Below the pieces are notes generated by a model. It saw only the letters and a list, made by a program, of their open reading frames with translations, was not told where the DNA came from and did not search any database. This document shows positions 36,259 through 49,451 of a DNA stretch of 64,000 nt, piece by piece. Numbering within the stretch: the stretch's first letter is position 1; every line of letters begins with the position of its first letter. This DNA comes from Amaranthus tricolor (Eukaryota > Streptophyta > Magnoliopsida > Caryophyllales > Amaranthaceae): NCBI RefSeq assembly GCF_026212465.1, contig NC_080050.1, positions 31,677,570 to 31,741,569 on the forward strand. Direction: 5' to 3'. Made by a program: the position numbers and the translations under genes.

Positions 36259-38869
36259 AAAATATTATAAAATAAAAAATAAAATATTTCAAAGATAGTG
36301 GGAGTGTGGGAGGGAGTAGAGTATAGATACTCAATTTATTGCCTTTGTCTGTATTGGGTATACCGTCATCAAACAACAATTTCATTACTCCATATCATAA
36401 TTTGTCCACCCAAATTATGGAGATTAGGAGAAGTACAATCATCAACAAGACCAGGATTAGTTTTATTTGGCATGTCATTTTCGATTTAGTTAGTAATTAA
36501 ACAATTGTTACGTAGCTATTGCTGAAATTGTTGTTGATATTAAAATTTTATCATTATTATAATACCAAAATTTATTATGATTACGGCTTATTCTAGCACG
36601 CATGTAGTTTAGCACCAACTTGTTTGTTGCCGTTCTAGCTCGACATCAAGACAAAATCAACCAGATAAAATTTAGTTGATCTGATAACTAAATTTATTAC
36701 TAGTAATAGATAAATAAAATATAAGAATATTTGTTATTGATGAGTTAAATCCCATTACGTTTTAATATTCAATGACTCTTCCTTCAATTATAACGACTTT
36801 TTTCTACAAATGCTATCTCATTTTTCTCAAACTATCACATAATTCATATTTTTTTTCTAATAATCTCTACTTGATGCTCTTATATATTATCATTGAAGTA
36901 TTTCATTTACTATTTTACACTATTTATCAATTAATTTTAGTTTGTATTTTATTCTATATTATAAGTTAAAATATAATTAAGTAAAATTTCAATGATCTTT
37001 CTCTCAATGCAAATTTTATTTATGATAACTTTATTATAAATTTTAGAAATAATTGTCAAAAACTACTTATAAAATGATGATTTTTTGATAAAGATAACTT
37101 AGAATTTTCTGGGCAAAAACTACCACCAATAAAAACACAACTTTTTGTTAGAAATTACAAAGAATAAATTTTCATTTGTCAGAAACAACCTAAAAACCTG
37201 TTTTTTTAGTCAAACACTACCTACTAATAAAATAAGATATCTAATTTTCATTATTATGGACATGTATAAGTCACGTGTTTCTAATTTGCATAAGAAAATA
37301 CCAAAAAAGATCGTATGTTTTTATTTAAACCAATTAATTCACTCTCCCTTTTCATTTCAGTAAAAATATATCCTATTAGTTTCTTAACCTTGCCAAAAAA
37401 ATATAAATTTTCGATAGTTTTTGAAAAAAAAGTTATTCTAATTAGTATTTGACATAAATCTAAATAATTTTTGACAAATAAGTTTTAAATAAGTAAAAAT
37501 TAATATATTTAATATATTTGATAGCGTGCAAAACTTAAGCCCTGTTTAGTTTATCTTAAAAATATAAAGTAATCAGTAAAAATTGATTACAATAAAAAAA
37601 TCAGTTATAATCAGTTTCAATTAGTATAAATCAATTTTCATAAGTAAACAACAATTTACTTCAATAAAAATTAATTTTAATGAGTAAATTAATTACAATT
37701 AATAAAAATTAATCAAATCAGTAAAAATCAGATTAACTAAAAAAAACCTAAATTGGATATTTCAAAAAGAAATAAAGTACTCCCTAGTAAAATGAATAAA
37801 AAATTAAAAAAGGAAAAGACAAAACTAAAAAGAATAAAAATGAGAGAACCTTTATTATCCGATCAATGTAAAAGATCCTCGAAATCCATGTGATAAAATA
37901 CGCCATCTTAACATTCTATTACCCTCCGGGTCTCCCATTTATTCCATGTTTTTTATTCAATTTTTTAGTTTTCTTTTAAATTTATAAATAATTTAAATAT
38001 CTAAAAGTTTTTTTTAATAAAATTAATTACAATAAATAAATAAAGTAAATCACTAAATTTTTTTTACTAATTTATCCAATAATAAGCAGAAGTAATTTCG
38101 TGTAATCTTAACCTTCCTCATTTCTGCTCATTCCACTGTTTAAGGCTGCAAAGAAATCACCATTATCAAAAAAGCTTTGATTTTCAATTTTCAAACCTTA
38201 AAATTAATTATTTTTTCTTTATAAACCTACCATAGTTGAAAGGATCATAACTTTATCTAATTCTTACATATTTTGGTAGGCAAATTCCATTTTTTTAATA
38301 TTTTGGTGGGGCAAAAATTTCCATGTTTGAAGAAAATAAGTGGGGAAAAACCCAGAAATGATGGGAATTTTTTTGTTTTGTTTGGTTTGATCATTGAAAG
38401 GTCGATTTCTTTTTGTGGGTACTTAGAATATCGAGAAAAGCTTTAATTTTTAAATTAAAATTAAAAAAAGTTTCACTTTTTATAATTTTTTATCTTTTCC
38501 ATAAATTTTCATAATTTCCCAGGAAAAAACTGTGCAAGCTCACGCTTTGATACGCGTGCTTGAATTGATGAATGGAGTATGAATAGGGGATAGGCCCCTT
38601 TTCTTATGAAATTCTCTTATGAATCTCTTTTCCTTTTCTCCCCTTTTTCCCTCTCCTTTTCAATCTATTGGATTATTGTAAAATTGGCCCACTACAAATC
38701 ACAGTAATTCCTTCTTTTGCAGGTTTTGTTCCTTCATTTTGGATGTTTTTATATCTATTTTGTCTGATTAAATTTGCTACCTTATAAAAATTAGAAAGAA
38801 AATTGTCTTTTTTTTTTGGGTTTTTAAGAGGGGGAGTAGTGCTAGATTCTCTATTGACAAGGAGGGTTG

Positions 38870-39068
38870 ATGGAATTTGTTATGAACAAGTATTGGAATA
38901 TATTTATGAACTGCTTATTTCTGATCATAAATTGAAAGTTCAGTTTTTTTGGGAAATGGGTACTTTTCTTCTATTTTTTTGCTTTGTATGGAGGAAAAAT
39001 TGAAGGGTTTTGCTCATTTTGTATTGTGGGGTTGTATTATGGTGTTTTGAGTTTTCATGGTGGTTTAG
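38870..39068 (+). promoter_or_regulatory. upstream ORFs in the leader of ARF5 copy A
   Basis: Four short ATG-started ORFs precede the main ATG at 39108: 38870-38935 (21 codons plus stop), 38956-39003 (15), 38988-39050 (20, overlapping) and 39057-39068 (3). All are kept in copy B at 50698-50763, 50785-50832, 50817-50879 and 50886-50897. Upstream ORFs that dampen translation are known for some Arabidopsis ARF mRNAs including ARF5. The transcription start is not determined; a TTTTGCAG acceptor-like site at about 38721 hints at a leader intron. Confidence 0.6.
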
Positions 39069-39107
39069 AGAGAGAAAAAGGGGAGGAGAGAGAAAGTTAG
39101 AACTCTG

Positions 39108-42100
39108 ATGGCTTCTTCTGTAATCGTAGTAGAACAGAAGGCTAAACCAGGAGGAGTAGTAGTAGGAAGTAATGTAGGGCCATCTTCATCAACTTTGCTT
39201 GAAGAAATGAAGGTATTGAAGGAAATGCAAGACCATTCTGGTTAGTTCTGTCTCTTTTATTATATCCTTCTTCATTTCATAGAAATTTTTGCATGTGTTG
39301 TTTTGATTCGAGGGTAAGCTAGTGAATACCTTACTAAAGTATATAACATATTCTGAGCTTTTAAGGTTTTGATTAAGTTGATTCTTAACATCTTATCAAA
39401 AGCCGGCGTGACAAGAGATCACGAGTTCAAATACCGATGACCCCTCAGCTGATAGTTGAGGCTCTGACATATGTTATCATTAATATACTCTAAGAGTCAC
39501 TAGGGTTGATTACATTTTTCTTCAAAATGAAGTGAATGTTTATTTTTTGTACTAGTTTTTACTTGTAGTAGAAGTATGTCAAATATGATAGTCATGAAGT
39601 TTGATTTGTTTGTTTTATTGGTGGAGAGAATTAGAGTTTGATCAATTTGAAATAATCTTTTTCATTGAAATTAAGAGTTTAATGTTTGTATGTTCTAATT
39701 TTACTTTTATTACATGGTAATGACTAATGATACATTACGCTCTACATAAAATTTAACAAATTCTTTATATCATTAATAATTTTAAATTTTTAAGAGAGAA
39801 TTAGAAATTAAATACAAGACTCTCGTTTCAACCTTACTAAAAAAAAAAAATTTCAAATACCATTGGCATCATTTTATACTAATAATCAAATTGCGATTTG
39901 ATTTAATTGTAGGAGAATTGATTTGGGTTTGTTTGCAGGATCCAGGAAACCTTTAAACTCAGAGCTATGGCATGCCTGTGCTGGTCCACTAGTGTCTTTA
40001 CCTCAAGTAGGAAGTCTTGTGTATTACTTCCCACAAGGCCATATTGAGCAGGTCTGAACTATGAATCAGATTTATTGTTTTATTTGTGCTTTTCCCTTTT
40101 TTCATGATATTAGGCGTTTCTCCATTTAGCTTTCCTTTTCTTGATATTTCATTATTTCCATATCAAGTAAATTTAGTAAGAAATGGGTGTTTATACTATG
40201 TAGTTGGGATTTCATCATCATCAAATAGTCTTCACCAAACTTTTGACATTCGGTGACTTGTATTTATGAATCCTAATACTCCCCTTTCCCTCTGGTTTTG
40301 CACAAGTTGCAAAATGGGTAAAATTTAGTGGGAATAGAAATTGAGTTTGAGAATGAGACAAATACAATTAGATTATAGAAATGAGCTGTTAAGATGAAAA
40401 AAACAATACAAGTTCGTGGATGAGATTAAAAGAAGGAAACTGACACCATCGACAAAAAAGGAAAGTGCGCAAAATTAGTGGGATAAACTAAAATGAAAAG
40501 TGATTTAAACTTGTCTTTAGATTATGTATCATGGTCTTAATTTAATTTATCTCAAGCATGTGTTTAGCAAAGTACGACCACATAAACTGATCTATCGGTT
40601 CATGTAGTCGGCCCTTAACTATTGAGATTACGGCTTTGGCATTGTTGTATATGTCGAGTATATTACTGGCCGTAATCTAGTGTTCTTATGTCGAGTATTT
40701 ACATACTCGAGTCATTAAAGTTTGAGACTGTCATTACAGGTAGCGATATCCACAAAGCGCCCAGCAACATCGCAGATCCCTAACTATCCAAATCTTCCAT
40801 CTCAATTGATGTGTCAAGTTCACAATGTTACACTTCATGTATGTATTTGTCCTTGGATATATACTTATATACTTAAGTTGTTGCTACTGTTTCTTACTGT
40901 TTATCTCGTGTCTTCTTTATTTTATAGGCAGATAAGGAAACCGATGAGATATTTGCTCAAATGAGTCTTCAGCCTGTCAAAGCTGTAAGTGCACATAAAG
41001 CTCACATACATTTTTAGCAAGTCGGATCATGCTAACAAAAGATGCCTCTTCTTCGATTTCAGGAGAAGGATGTTTACCCTATACCTGATTTTGGCCATAA
41101 TACGAGCAAGCACCCAACCGAATTCTTTTGCAAAACGTTGACAGCAAGCGATACAAGTACTCATGGAGGTTTCTCTGTGCCTCGTCGAGCAGCAGAAAAG
41201 CTGTTTCCTCCTTTGGTAAGGCTTCTTTTTTCATTTATGATTGTTAGCGAGTAGACAAGTCTGAATTCGATGCCTGTACATCAGGAGCGTTATTGTATTT
41301 TATATCTGAAATGGTAAGTTTACAGGATTACACCATGCAACCTCCGTTCCAAGAGCTTGTTGTTAAAGACTTGCATGATAATACATGGACATTCCGTCAT
41401 ATCTATCGCGGTTCGTGCTCTTTCCCTTTTGCCCTCGTAATTTAAGTCTCAAATTGGTGAAAAGTGTCGTTAATATTAAAGTGCTCTTAGCTAACACTCC
41501 TTACTGCCTTTCAATTTGCTATACAACATCCGAAAATTTCTCACTTCGATCATTGTCATCCAGCAAATTCAAAGGGACAAAGGAGTAATAATCGATCCTT
41601 TTCTTCCTCATGCAGGGCAGCCCAAAAGACACCTTCTAACTACTGGGTGGAGTGTTTTTGTTGGCTCAAAGAGACTCCGTGCGGGTGATGCAGTTCTGTT
41701 TATTAGGTGAGACTCATAGACAAGTTCATCGTCTATATTACTTGGATGCTTTACTCATATATACCTTCGTTTTGATATAATTGCAACTGATTGTGATATG
41801 TTGTGTAATCTTTTGTTCAAACTCGAAAAAGTGTATTATTTACATGTCTTTATCTTTTTGTATAACCCGCTTTATTTTTATTTTTGCTCCCACAAGAGAC
41901 GAGAAGGGTCACTTGATGATTGGTGTGAGGCGTGCAAATCGTGAGACAACAACCCTTCCATCGTCTGTTTTATCTGCTGACAGTATGCACATTGGCGTCC
42001 TTGCTGCTGCAGCACATGCTGCTGCCAACCGAACTCCATTCACAGTTTTCTACAACCCTCGGTAGATGTGACATTTTATATCTCAAATGTTCGTTCTTAA

Positions 42101-44961
42101 AAGTTTTTCTCGTAAAGAAAATTGGAATTAAAAGGTTACTGTTTCTTGTATGCTTTGATGTTTGTAGGGCATGTCCGACTGAATTTGTAATTCCTGCTAG
42201 TAAATTTCGGAAGGCAATATATGGAACACCCATTTCTGCAGGGATGAGGTTCGGTATGATGTTGGAGACAGAGGAATCTGGTAAAAGAAGGTAGATGCAT
42301 TGTCGATGCTACACGCTAATCATAAAACAAAAACCATTAAACAAAGTGATTAATCTCGAAAAAACATAATTTTTCAGATATATGGGAACAATAGTTAGCA
42401 TAAGTGACTTGGATCCATTGAGATGGCCTGGATCAAAATGGCGCAATATGCAGGTATTTGATCTTCTTGGCTCTAACCCTCGATTGAAGCCATCGGTGGT
42501 TTACTATACTGCTCGAAGCAATCTTCTGTCTGTCCGATGCCTAATGTATATGTATTTTATTTTCTGCCATGGACAGGTTGAATGGGACGAACCTGGATGT
42601 GGTGATAAGCAAAGCAGGGTGAATGCATGGGAAATCGAGACTCCTGAAAGTCTCTTCCTGTTTCCTTCTTTGACTTCGGGTTTTAAAAGACCCTTCCATC
42701 CTGGAATTTTCGGTGAGTTGATTACGTCTTCTCTAAACCAGTGTAACATAATTCACTAGCTAATTTGCCTTTTGAATTCGCAATTTGCTCAAAATGACCG
42801 TAAAATAGCCCACAACCAACCATAATTTGCTTTTTTGATTCGCGATTCACAAGAAGGTTAGTGAATCATGTGACAGTGCTTTGGACCATGGCACAGTATA
42901 TCTCGCCCATGGAAAACATCATAGTTTTTTGCAATTTCTACAGGAGGAGAGTTTGATTGGGGAAATCCGACAAAGCGGCCGTTCGTTCAGTTCCCGGCAG
43001 ATATTGCTGCTGCAAATCTCTCGTATGCAACACTACCAAATGTTTGGTCGGAACAGTTGGTTAAGGCGTTTATACGGCCAGAAAGTATGAGCTATCCTTC
43101 AATGCTGCCCTCGTCTATACCACTGCCCGTACAGCACGAAACAAAGACAAATGTTCAGACAGGAACACAACAAAAACCACATCTAGTTTCCTCGCAGAGT
43201 GTTTCGGTACAAAATTATGCTTCACAGCATATTAATGAACAAGATATAGGAAATGTATCACTAGTAGAGCAAACTAACAAGACAAACCAGCCCACAGTCG
43301 ACGCCGATAAAACGAAGTCGGATCCTCTCTGTGGACCTAGTAATCTAAAGCAGGGTGCTTTGGGAGGTCACGTCAACGAGGAGACAGAGACGATCAATGC
43401 TTCAAATCCTCCCACCCAGCAGACCATTTATGCAGAACATAACAATCAGAAACTGATGCAACCACCAGCTGTGCCGTCTGTATTTAACTCTGCACTAACC
43501 GATATTTTGCCATCTGATCATTCGAGTTCAAACAATTTGTTTCCTTACCTGGATACGCCCGATTGGCTACCGTGTCCAACAACTATTCCAGAAGTGATTG
43601 ATCCCTCATTGCCGTCACTTGGTCAAGACTTCTGGGATCAAAATCAAAGCCTGAAGTATCCAACACAATCAGATCGATTTGGTTCGTATTCTCAACTGTC
43701 GGATGAAACCAATAATCAGAGCGAGATATATAGCTGCATTGACATAGACATCGGAAATGGTGGGAATACGATGGTTAATCCATCCATTTCAAATGACGTG
43801 CTGAATAAATTGTGCCCGTCTAAGGAGGCCAGCTTGCAATATTCCTCTGATTGTTTAGTGGGCAACTTCAGTTCGAGCCAAGATTTTCAGTCTCAAATAA
43901 CCTCAGCTAGCCTAGCTGATTCGCAGGCGTTTTTACACGATTTTCCTGATAACAATTCTGGTGGAACGTCTTCTAGCAACGTGGATTTCGACGAGAGTAG
44001 TCTTTTGCAAAACTCGTGGCAACAAGTGGTGCCTCCGATGCGTACATATACTAAGGTTTGTACTAAATTAGGGAAAGAGTTGGAATGGAAAATTGCTTGC
44101 TAAATATTTTCTGTAACATCTTGCTGTATTCGCTTATTCGACTGTGGTTTCTATCGATAGGTGCAAAAAGCAGGATCAGTTGGGAGATCAATCGACGTAA
44201 CAAGCTTCAAGGACTATGATGAGCTGCACGCTGCTATTGAACGCATGTTCGGACTAGAGGGTCTGCTCAATGATCCTAGGGGATCAGCATGGAAGCTAGT
44301 TTACATAGACTTCGAGAATGATGTATTATTGGTTGGAGATGATCCGTGGGAGTAAGTCTCTATCTCTTCAACGCTTTTTTCCTAGAACACACTAAATTTA
44401 CGCTACATGTAACTCCATGCTAGCAATAGAATACTTTGTTCAAAATTTAACAAATGAACAAACGATCAAATTTACATGAATCAGACCCAAGTTATTTGGT
44501 TAAAAACCCTATGAGTATTGAATTGTGTAACATATAAAAAAACAAAAATCGAGTATCCTATGAATTTTCTCTATGCAAACGATCAAATCTACGTGAATCA
44601 GACCCAGGTTATTTGATTAAAAACCCTATTAGTATTGAATTGCGTAATATATAACAAAGAAGAACGACAATCGAGTTGGCTCAACCCACATGCATAAATG
44701 AGTGTCCGGCCCATCCCACACTAGTATCCTAGATTCCGCCCTATACTAGTATTCTAGAATCCCTGTATAGTAAATAACTGAGTATTTTTATATGCACTAC
44801 GTACTGATAAGTCGGGATTTTGTTATGATTCGAGCAGGGAGTTTGTGAGTTGTGTACGATGCATACGTATATTATCACCTGCAGAAGTTCAGCAGATGAG
44901 TGAAGAAGGAATGCAGCTTCTCAACAGCAATGCAATTCCAGGGATGAGCAATACCACTTAA
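39108..44961 (+). CDS. ARF5: auxin response factor 5 (MONOPTEROS), copy A
   Basis: Transcriptional activator of auxin-responsive genes in embryo, vascular and flower patterning; it binds AuxREs and is held inactive by Aux/IAA proteins. The 14 exons are 39108-39240, 39939-40051, 40740-40838, 40928-40984, 41063-41215, 41326-41410, 41616-41706, 41897-42061, 42168-42290, 42378-42453, 42577-42712, 42944-44055, 44161-44351 and 44838-44961, giving 885 residues (Arabidopsis MP is about 900). The B3 domain is about 156-259 ([41 protein letters not shown]). The ARF-middle domain is about 281-365. The middle region (412-780) is rich in Gln, Ser and Asn. PB1 is 782 to about 870 with [13 protein letters not shown] and [20 protein letters not shown]5 identity rests on the [15 protein letters not shown] and SSNVDFDES region before PB1. 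Exon 12 starts at a tandem acceptor (ACAG|GAG|GAG), adding one Gly relative to copy B. No disabling change seen. Confidence 0.95.
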
Positions 44962-45428
44962 GATATTAGAAATTAGTGCTTTGTTTTGCTAACCTTATTC
45001 TGACTTTTATGTAATGTAATGTAATTCAAATGTTTGAATGTATGGCATCATGTCTTAAACAAAAGGGGAAAGTGACAATTTTGTACCATAAGCTTAATTC
45101 TATCCATCACCAATTACTCAGAGTGTTGTTTAATTCTGCAATTTCCATTCATTATATTTTGAAAATTAATCTTCTAGTATGACCTAATAATAATATTTGA
45201 ACTTTTATAAGATTGTCTCATCATGAAATAGATTTATGTAATTAGTTTATTTCCGAAACCATTCAATTTAATATTATAAGTCATCAATTTATCATGCCAA
45301 ATGTACATAGGAGTAGTTCATTTTCCTCAATTATAACGGCGACGTTTTTCTACAAATGCTACCTCATCTTCCTTAAACTATCACATAATTTTTTTTTCCT
45401 AATAATCTCTACTTGATGCTTTTATATA

Positions 45429-45714
45429 CTCACTCCGTTTTCTAATTTTTTTTTTCTCATTTGTAATATTTCATCTTAAGGAGAAACAAATTTTATTAAT
45501 GTTTTTTACACATATTTTGAAGATAAAATATATCCATGTGAGATCTCATTAAATTTGTCTTAATGTATATATTTTTATTATTTATTTTTTACTATTTTTT
45601 ATTATGTATCTTTTAGAATTTTTTATTATGTATATTTTAAGATATTAAGGTTTAAATTTTGCATTGAAAAGTGTGTAAATAGTAAATGAGAAGTACAAAA
45701 AGAAACGGATAAAG
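45429..45714. mobile_element. Stowaway-like MITE in unit B, with empty site in unit A
   Basis: The ends are CTCACTCCGTTTTCTAATTT on the left and, inversely, CTTTATCCGTTTCTTTTTGT on the right, flanked by TA. Unit A has the uninterrupted site ttatatattatcattg at about 36884-36899. This gives a filled/empty pair and shows the insertion followed the duplication, or that A lost it precisely. Confidence 0.85.
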
Positions 45715-47705
45715 TATTATCATTGAAGTAGTTAATTTCTTTTTTTTATACTAGATCAATTAGTTTTAGTTTGTATTTTATTCTATATTATAATTTAAAA
45801 TATAATCAAGTAAAATTTTGTTGATTTTTCTCTCAATGCAAATTATTTTAATAATAACTTTTAAAATAATTTTTAGAAAGAATCATCAAAACTACTTATA
45901 AATGATGATTTTTTTAAAAAATAACTTAGAATTTATCTGGACATAAACTACCACCAATAAAAACACAACTTTTTGCTAGAAATTACAAAGAATAAATTTT
46001 TTTTTGTTAGAAACAATCTAAAAACCTATTAGATTTGTCAAACAGTACCTACTAACAAAATAAGATATCTAATTTTTCATTATTATGGATATATATAAGT
46101 CATGTTTTTCTAATTTGCATGAAAAAATAACAAAAAGATCGTATGCTTTTATTTAAAGCAATGAATTCACTTTCCCTTTTCATTTCAGTAAAAAAAAAAA
46201 ATACCATTTTAGTATGTTAAGCTTAACAAAAAATATAAAATTTTCTATTGTTTTTGAAAAAAGTTATTCTAGTTAGTATCTGATATAAATCAAAAAAAGT
46301 TTTGACAAATAAGTTTAAATAAGTAAAAATCAATATATTTAATATATTTGATAGCGTGCAAAACTTAGGCCCTATTTAGTTTATCTTAAAAATATAAAGT
46401 AATCAGTAAAAATAAATTAAAATAAGTAAAAATCAGAGTTGGCAAAAAATAAGTTACAATTAGTAAAAATTAATTACAATCAAGAAAAACCAGTTATAAT
46501 CAGTACAACTCAATCATAATCAATAAAATGTACTAATAAATAAATGACTTGAGACATGTGTGGCACTGGCACTGTTATTAAAAATTTTATCCCCTTTTTT
46601 CTATTATTAACAAGAAAACTTTTGATATTTGACTTCATATTTAGAGAAATAATTAACTCATTTAAACATGTAATATTTTATGATTGATTGTAACTATATG
46701 TGATGATATATTGAAATACTATATTTCCTTACATAAACCAAAAGAATAATATACATGTAAATCTTTTTTTAAACCTAGATAATAAATCATGATCATATAT
46801 GATAAGATAACTAATTTGGCTATTTTTTAAACTAAGTCCTTACTCATATTTATCATAGTTTAGGAATTTTTAAATTTTATTTGTCTCAATTATCAATATT
46901 TACTATGAGTATATGTTTTAATATTTTTGTATAATGAATATTTATTCACTTTGATAATAATAATATCATAATAAATACACAAGATTTTATAATTAAGTTT
47001 ATGTTCATCTCAAAAAAAAAAATTAAGTTTATGTTCATCTCAGTAACATTTATAGCATCTGTGTTTTACATGGGAATCTGTCTAGTTTATTATTAAATTA
47101 AAATTTTAATCAATAAAAATTAGTTTCAATTAGTATTAATCAGTTTCCAAAAGTAAAAATCAAGTTAAATGAGTAAAAATTAATTTTAGCCGGTAAAAAT
47201 TAGTTTCAATTAGTATTAATCAGTTTCCAAAAGTAAAAATCAATTACAATTACTAAAAATAATCAAATCATTAAAAATTAGATTGACTAAAAAAACCTAA
47301 ATTGGATATTCCAAAAAGAAATAAAGATATATTGTCTAGTAAAATGAATTAAAAGAATTTAAAAAACAAAACTAAAAAGAATAAAAATGAGAGAACCTTT
47401 ATCATCCGATCAATGTGAAAGATCCTCGAAATTCACGTGATAAAATACGCCATCCTAACATTCTATTTCTATTACCCTCCTGTGTCCTGTTCTTCCATGT
47501 ACTTCGTGTTTTCGGACGTTATTATATTTCGTCATTTTTTTTATCGCCATCTTTTATATAGTAAAATTTTTAAAATCTTTAATTTCTAACATCTCACCAA
47601 ATACTCTCTCCGAACACTCATTGAACTAATACAAGCTAAAACTAAAAATCGAATTACAATGGCCAACTAAAATGAACATCAATATGATTGCGGAATCAAT
47701 ATGAT

Positions 47706-48430
47706 TGTGTTAAAATTTGATATATTTTCACTCTTTTGGCTATAACTTTAAATAGAAAAATCATATAATTTCAATGTTTGCGGCATTAGAACCTAGAATT
47801 CAAGATCTTTCCAATGATATATTATATGCCCAATTCCGATAAACGAGCAAGAAATAACGATCGTTTAAAGTTTGTTTGTACTGAAATTTGATACATGTTC
47901 AATCTTTTGGCAATAACGTTTTATAAAAGAAAATTGTATTAATACAAGGTTTGAGGCATTAGAAACTAGACTTCAAGAGCTTTCCAACGAAATATTATAT
48001 GCCCAATTATGACAATCAAGCAAAAAATGACGACCGTTTAAATTTTGCAGTGAATTCTAACATTCAGTCGCGTGCGACGGGACCACGACATGGTCGCATA
48101 AGACGTGCACTTGATTATCAGAATTGGGCATATAATATGTTGTTGGAAAGCTCTTGAAGTCTAGTTTTCTAATGATGCAAATCTTGCATTAATACGATTA
48201 TTCTGTACAACGTTATTGCCAAAAAATTGAACATATATCAAACTTCAGCACAAACAAACTTTAAAAGATCGTCATTTCTCACTCGGTTATCGGAGTTGGG
48301 CATATAATATATCATTGGAAAGATCTTGAAGTCTAGGTTCTAATGCCGCAAATATTGCAGTAATGTGATTTTCCTATCAAAAGTTTCGGCCAAAAGAGTG
48401 ATTATGTATCAAATTTCAACACAAAACGTG
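47706..48430. repeat. fourfold foldback repeat between the ARF5 copies
   Basis: Two direct sub-units of about 172 bp (starting near 47708 and 47880) are followed by their two inverted copies (about 48112-48430). Marker blocks are TTGGCAATAAC, CTTCAAGAGCTTTCCAA and TATTATATGCCCAATT, each seen in both orientations. The centre (48060-48110) carries GTCGCGTGCGAC and GGTCGCATAAGACGTGC. It lies in an insertion absent from unit A. It could be a foldback transposon or inverted satellite-like monomers. A transcript would fold into a hairpin of more than 300 bp. Confidence 0.8.
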
Positions 48431-48974
48431 TGATTAGGTTTATTTTCCGATTTAAAAAAATTATTTTCTTTTTTAAAATTAATATTTTTTATTTTAATTT
48501 AATTAATATTAATAAATTTAGTTTAGTAATAAAAATGGTTGATTTTATAATTAAAAATATATTTAAGGGCATTTTTGTATTCTTATTAAAAAGGGGTGAC
48601 GATATAATGAATTGGTGAAGTTTAAGGATTGAGTTTTTTTATTCAATTTTTTAGTTTTCTTTTAAATATACATTAAAAAATTTAAATATCTAAAAGTTTT
48701 TTAATAAAATTATTTACAATCTTTCTAAATTAATAAAGGGAATCATTAAGGTTGTGTTTAGAAAAATGTATTTAATTTTATATTATACATTTCAATTCTG
48801 AATTCATTGATGAAGAATTTGAGAATGATAAGATTTTAAAAGTCATTCTCAAATTTTCATTGCTTAACTACTTTTATAATCATAGTAGATTTAACTTAAA
48901 TCTAAATTTGAATATTTTTTATTTGACGACCACTAAATTTGAGTTAAATTTATATTTTCAAGTGAAATATTATT

Positions 48975-49417
48975 GGGTATTGTTATAATTCGCCACCCTT
49001 TTTATTTTATAGCCACCCCACTCCTAATAAAATTGCGAATTTGGCCATAGACTTTAAAAAATTATGAATTTGCCACTGGACTTAATAACACTATTATCAA
49101 CTAAATTAATAAAAAAATTATTAATAAAAAATTAAAAATTAATTAACAACTAAATTTTAATTAATATATTATTATTTTATTAAAAATAATTAAACATTCA
49201 AATAAATTATTTAAATTCAAAACTAATTATTATAATAACATTATCATAATATAGTAATATATTAAAATAAAATAATTTATTACAACATTTATTTAAATAA
49301 CAATAACTTAAAAAATAAATTAATTAAAAAAAAATATCAGTCGCACAAAAAGTGCGACTTGTATTATATTTATTTATTTATTTATTTATTTATTAATTTT
49401 ATTTATATTATTATTGC

Positions 49418-49451
<34 letters not shown>

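Larger units (their letters stand above)
36775..45311 (+). repeat. tandem duplication unit A (upstream ARF5 copy)
   Basis: The unit starts at a TTCAATTATAACG.. ..TTTTTCTACAAATGCTA block and ends at TCATGCCAAATGTACATAG. The same start recurs at 45325 and the same end at 57951, so the two units are head-to-tail and directly adjacent. Unit A is 8.5 kb. It contains about 1.3 kb of AT-rich upstream DNA (36775-38100), leader, gene and 3' flank. The upstream DNA has no gene of its own. Confidence 0.9.

Noticed and set aside
39400..39480. A gagttcaaatacc B-box-like motif in intron 1 of ARF5-A as a tRNA or SINE
   Set aside because: No matching A box or tRNA fold at the right spacing; it resembles a dispersed repeat fragment also seen near 14310 but cannot be classified.
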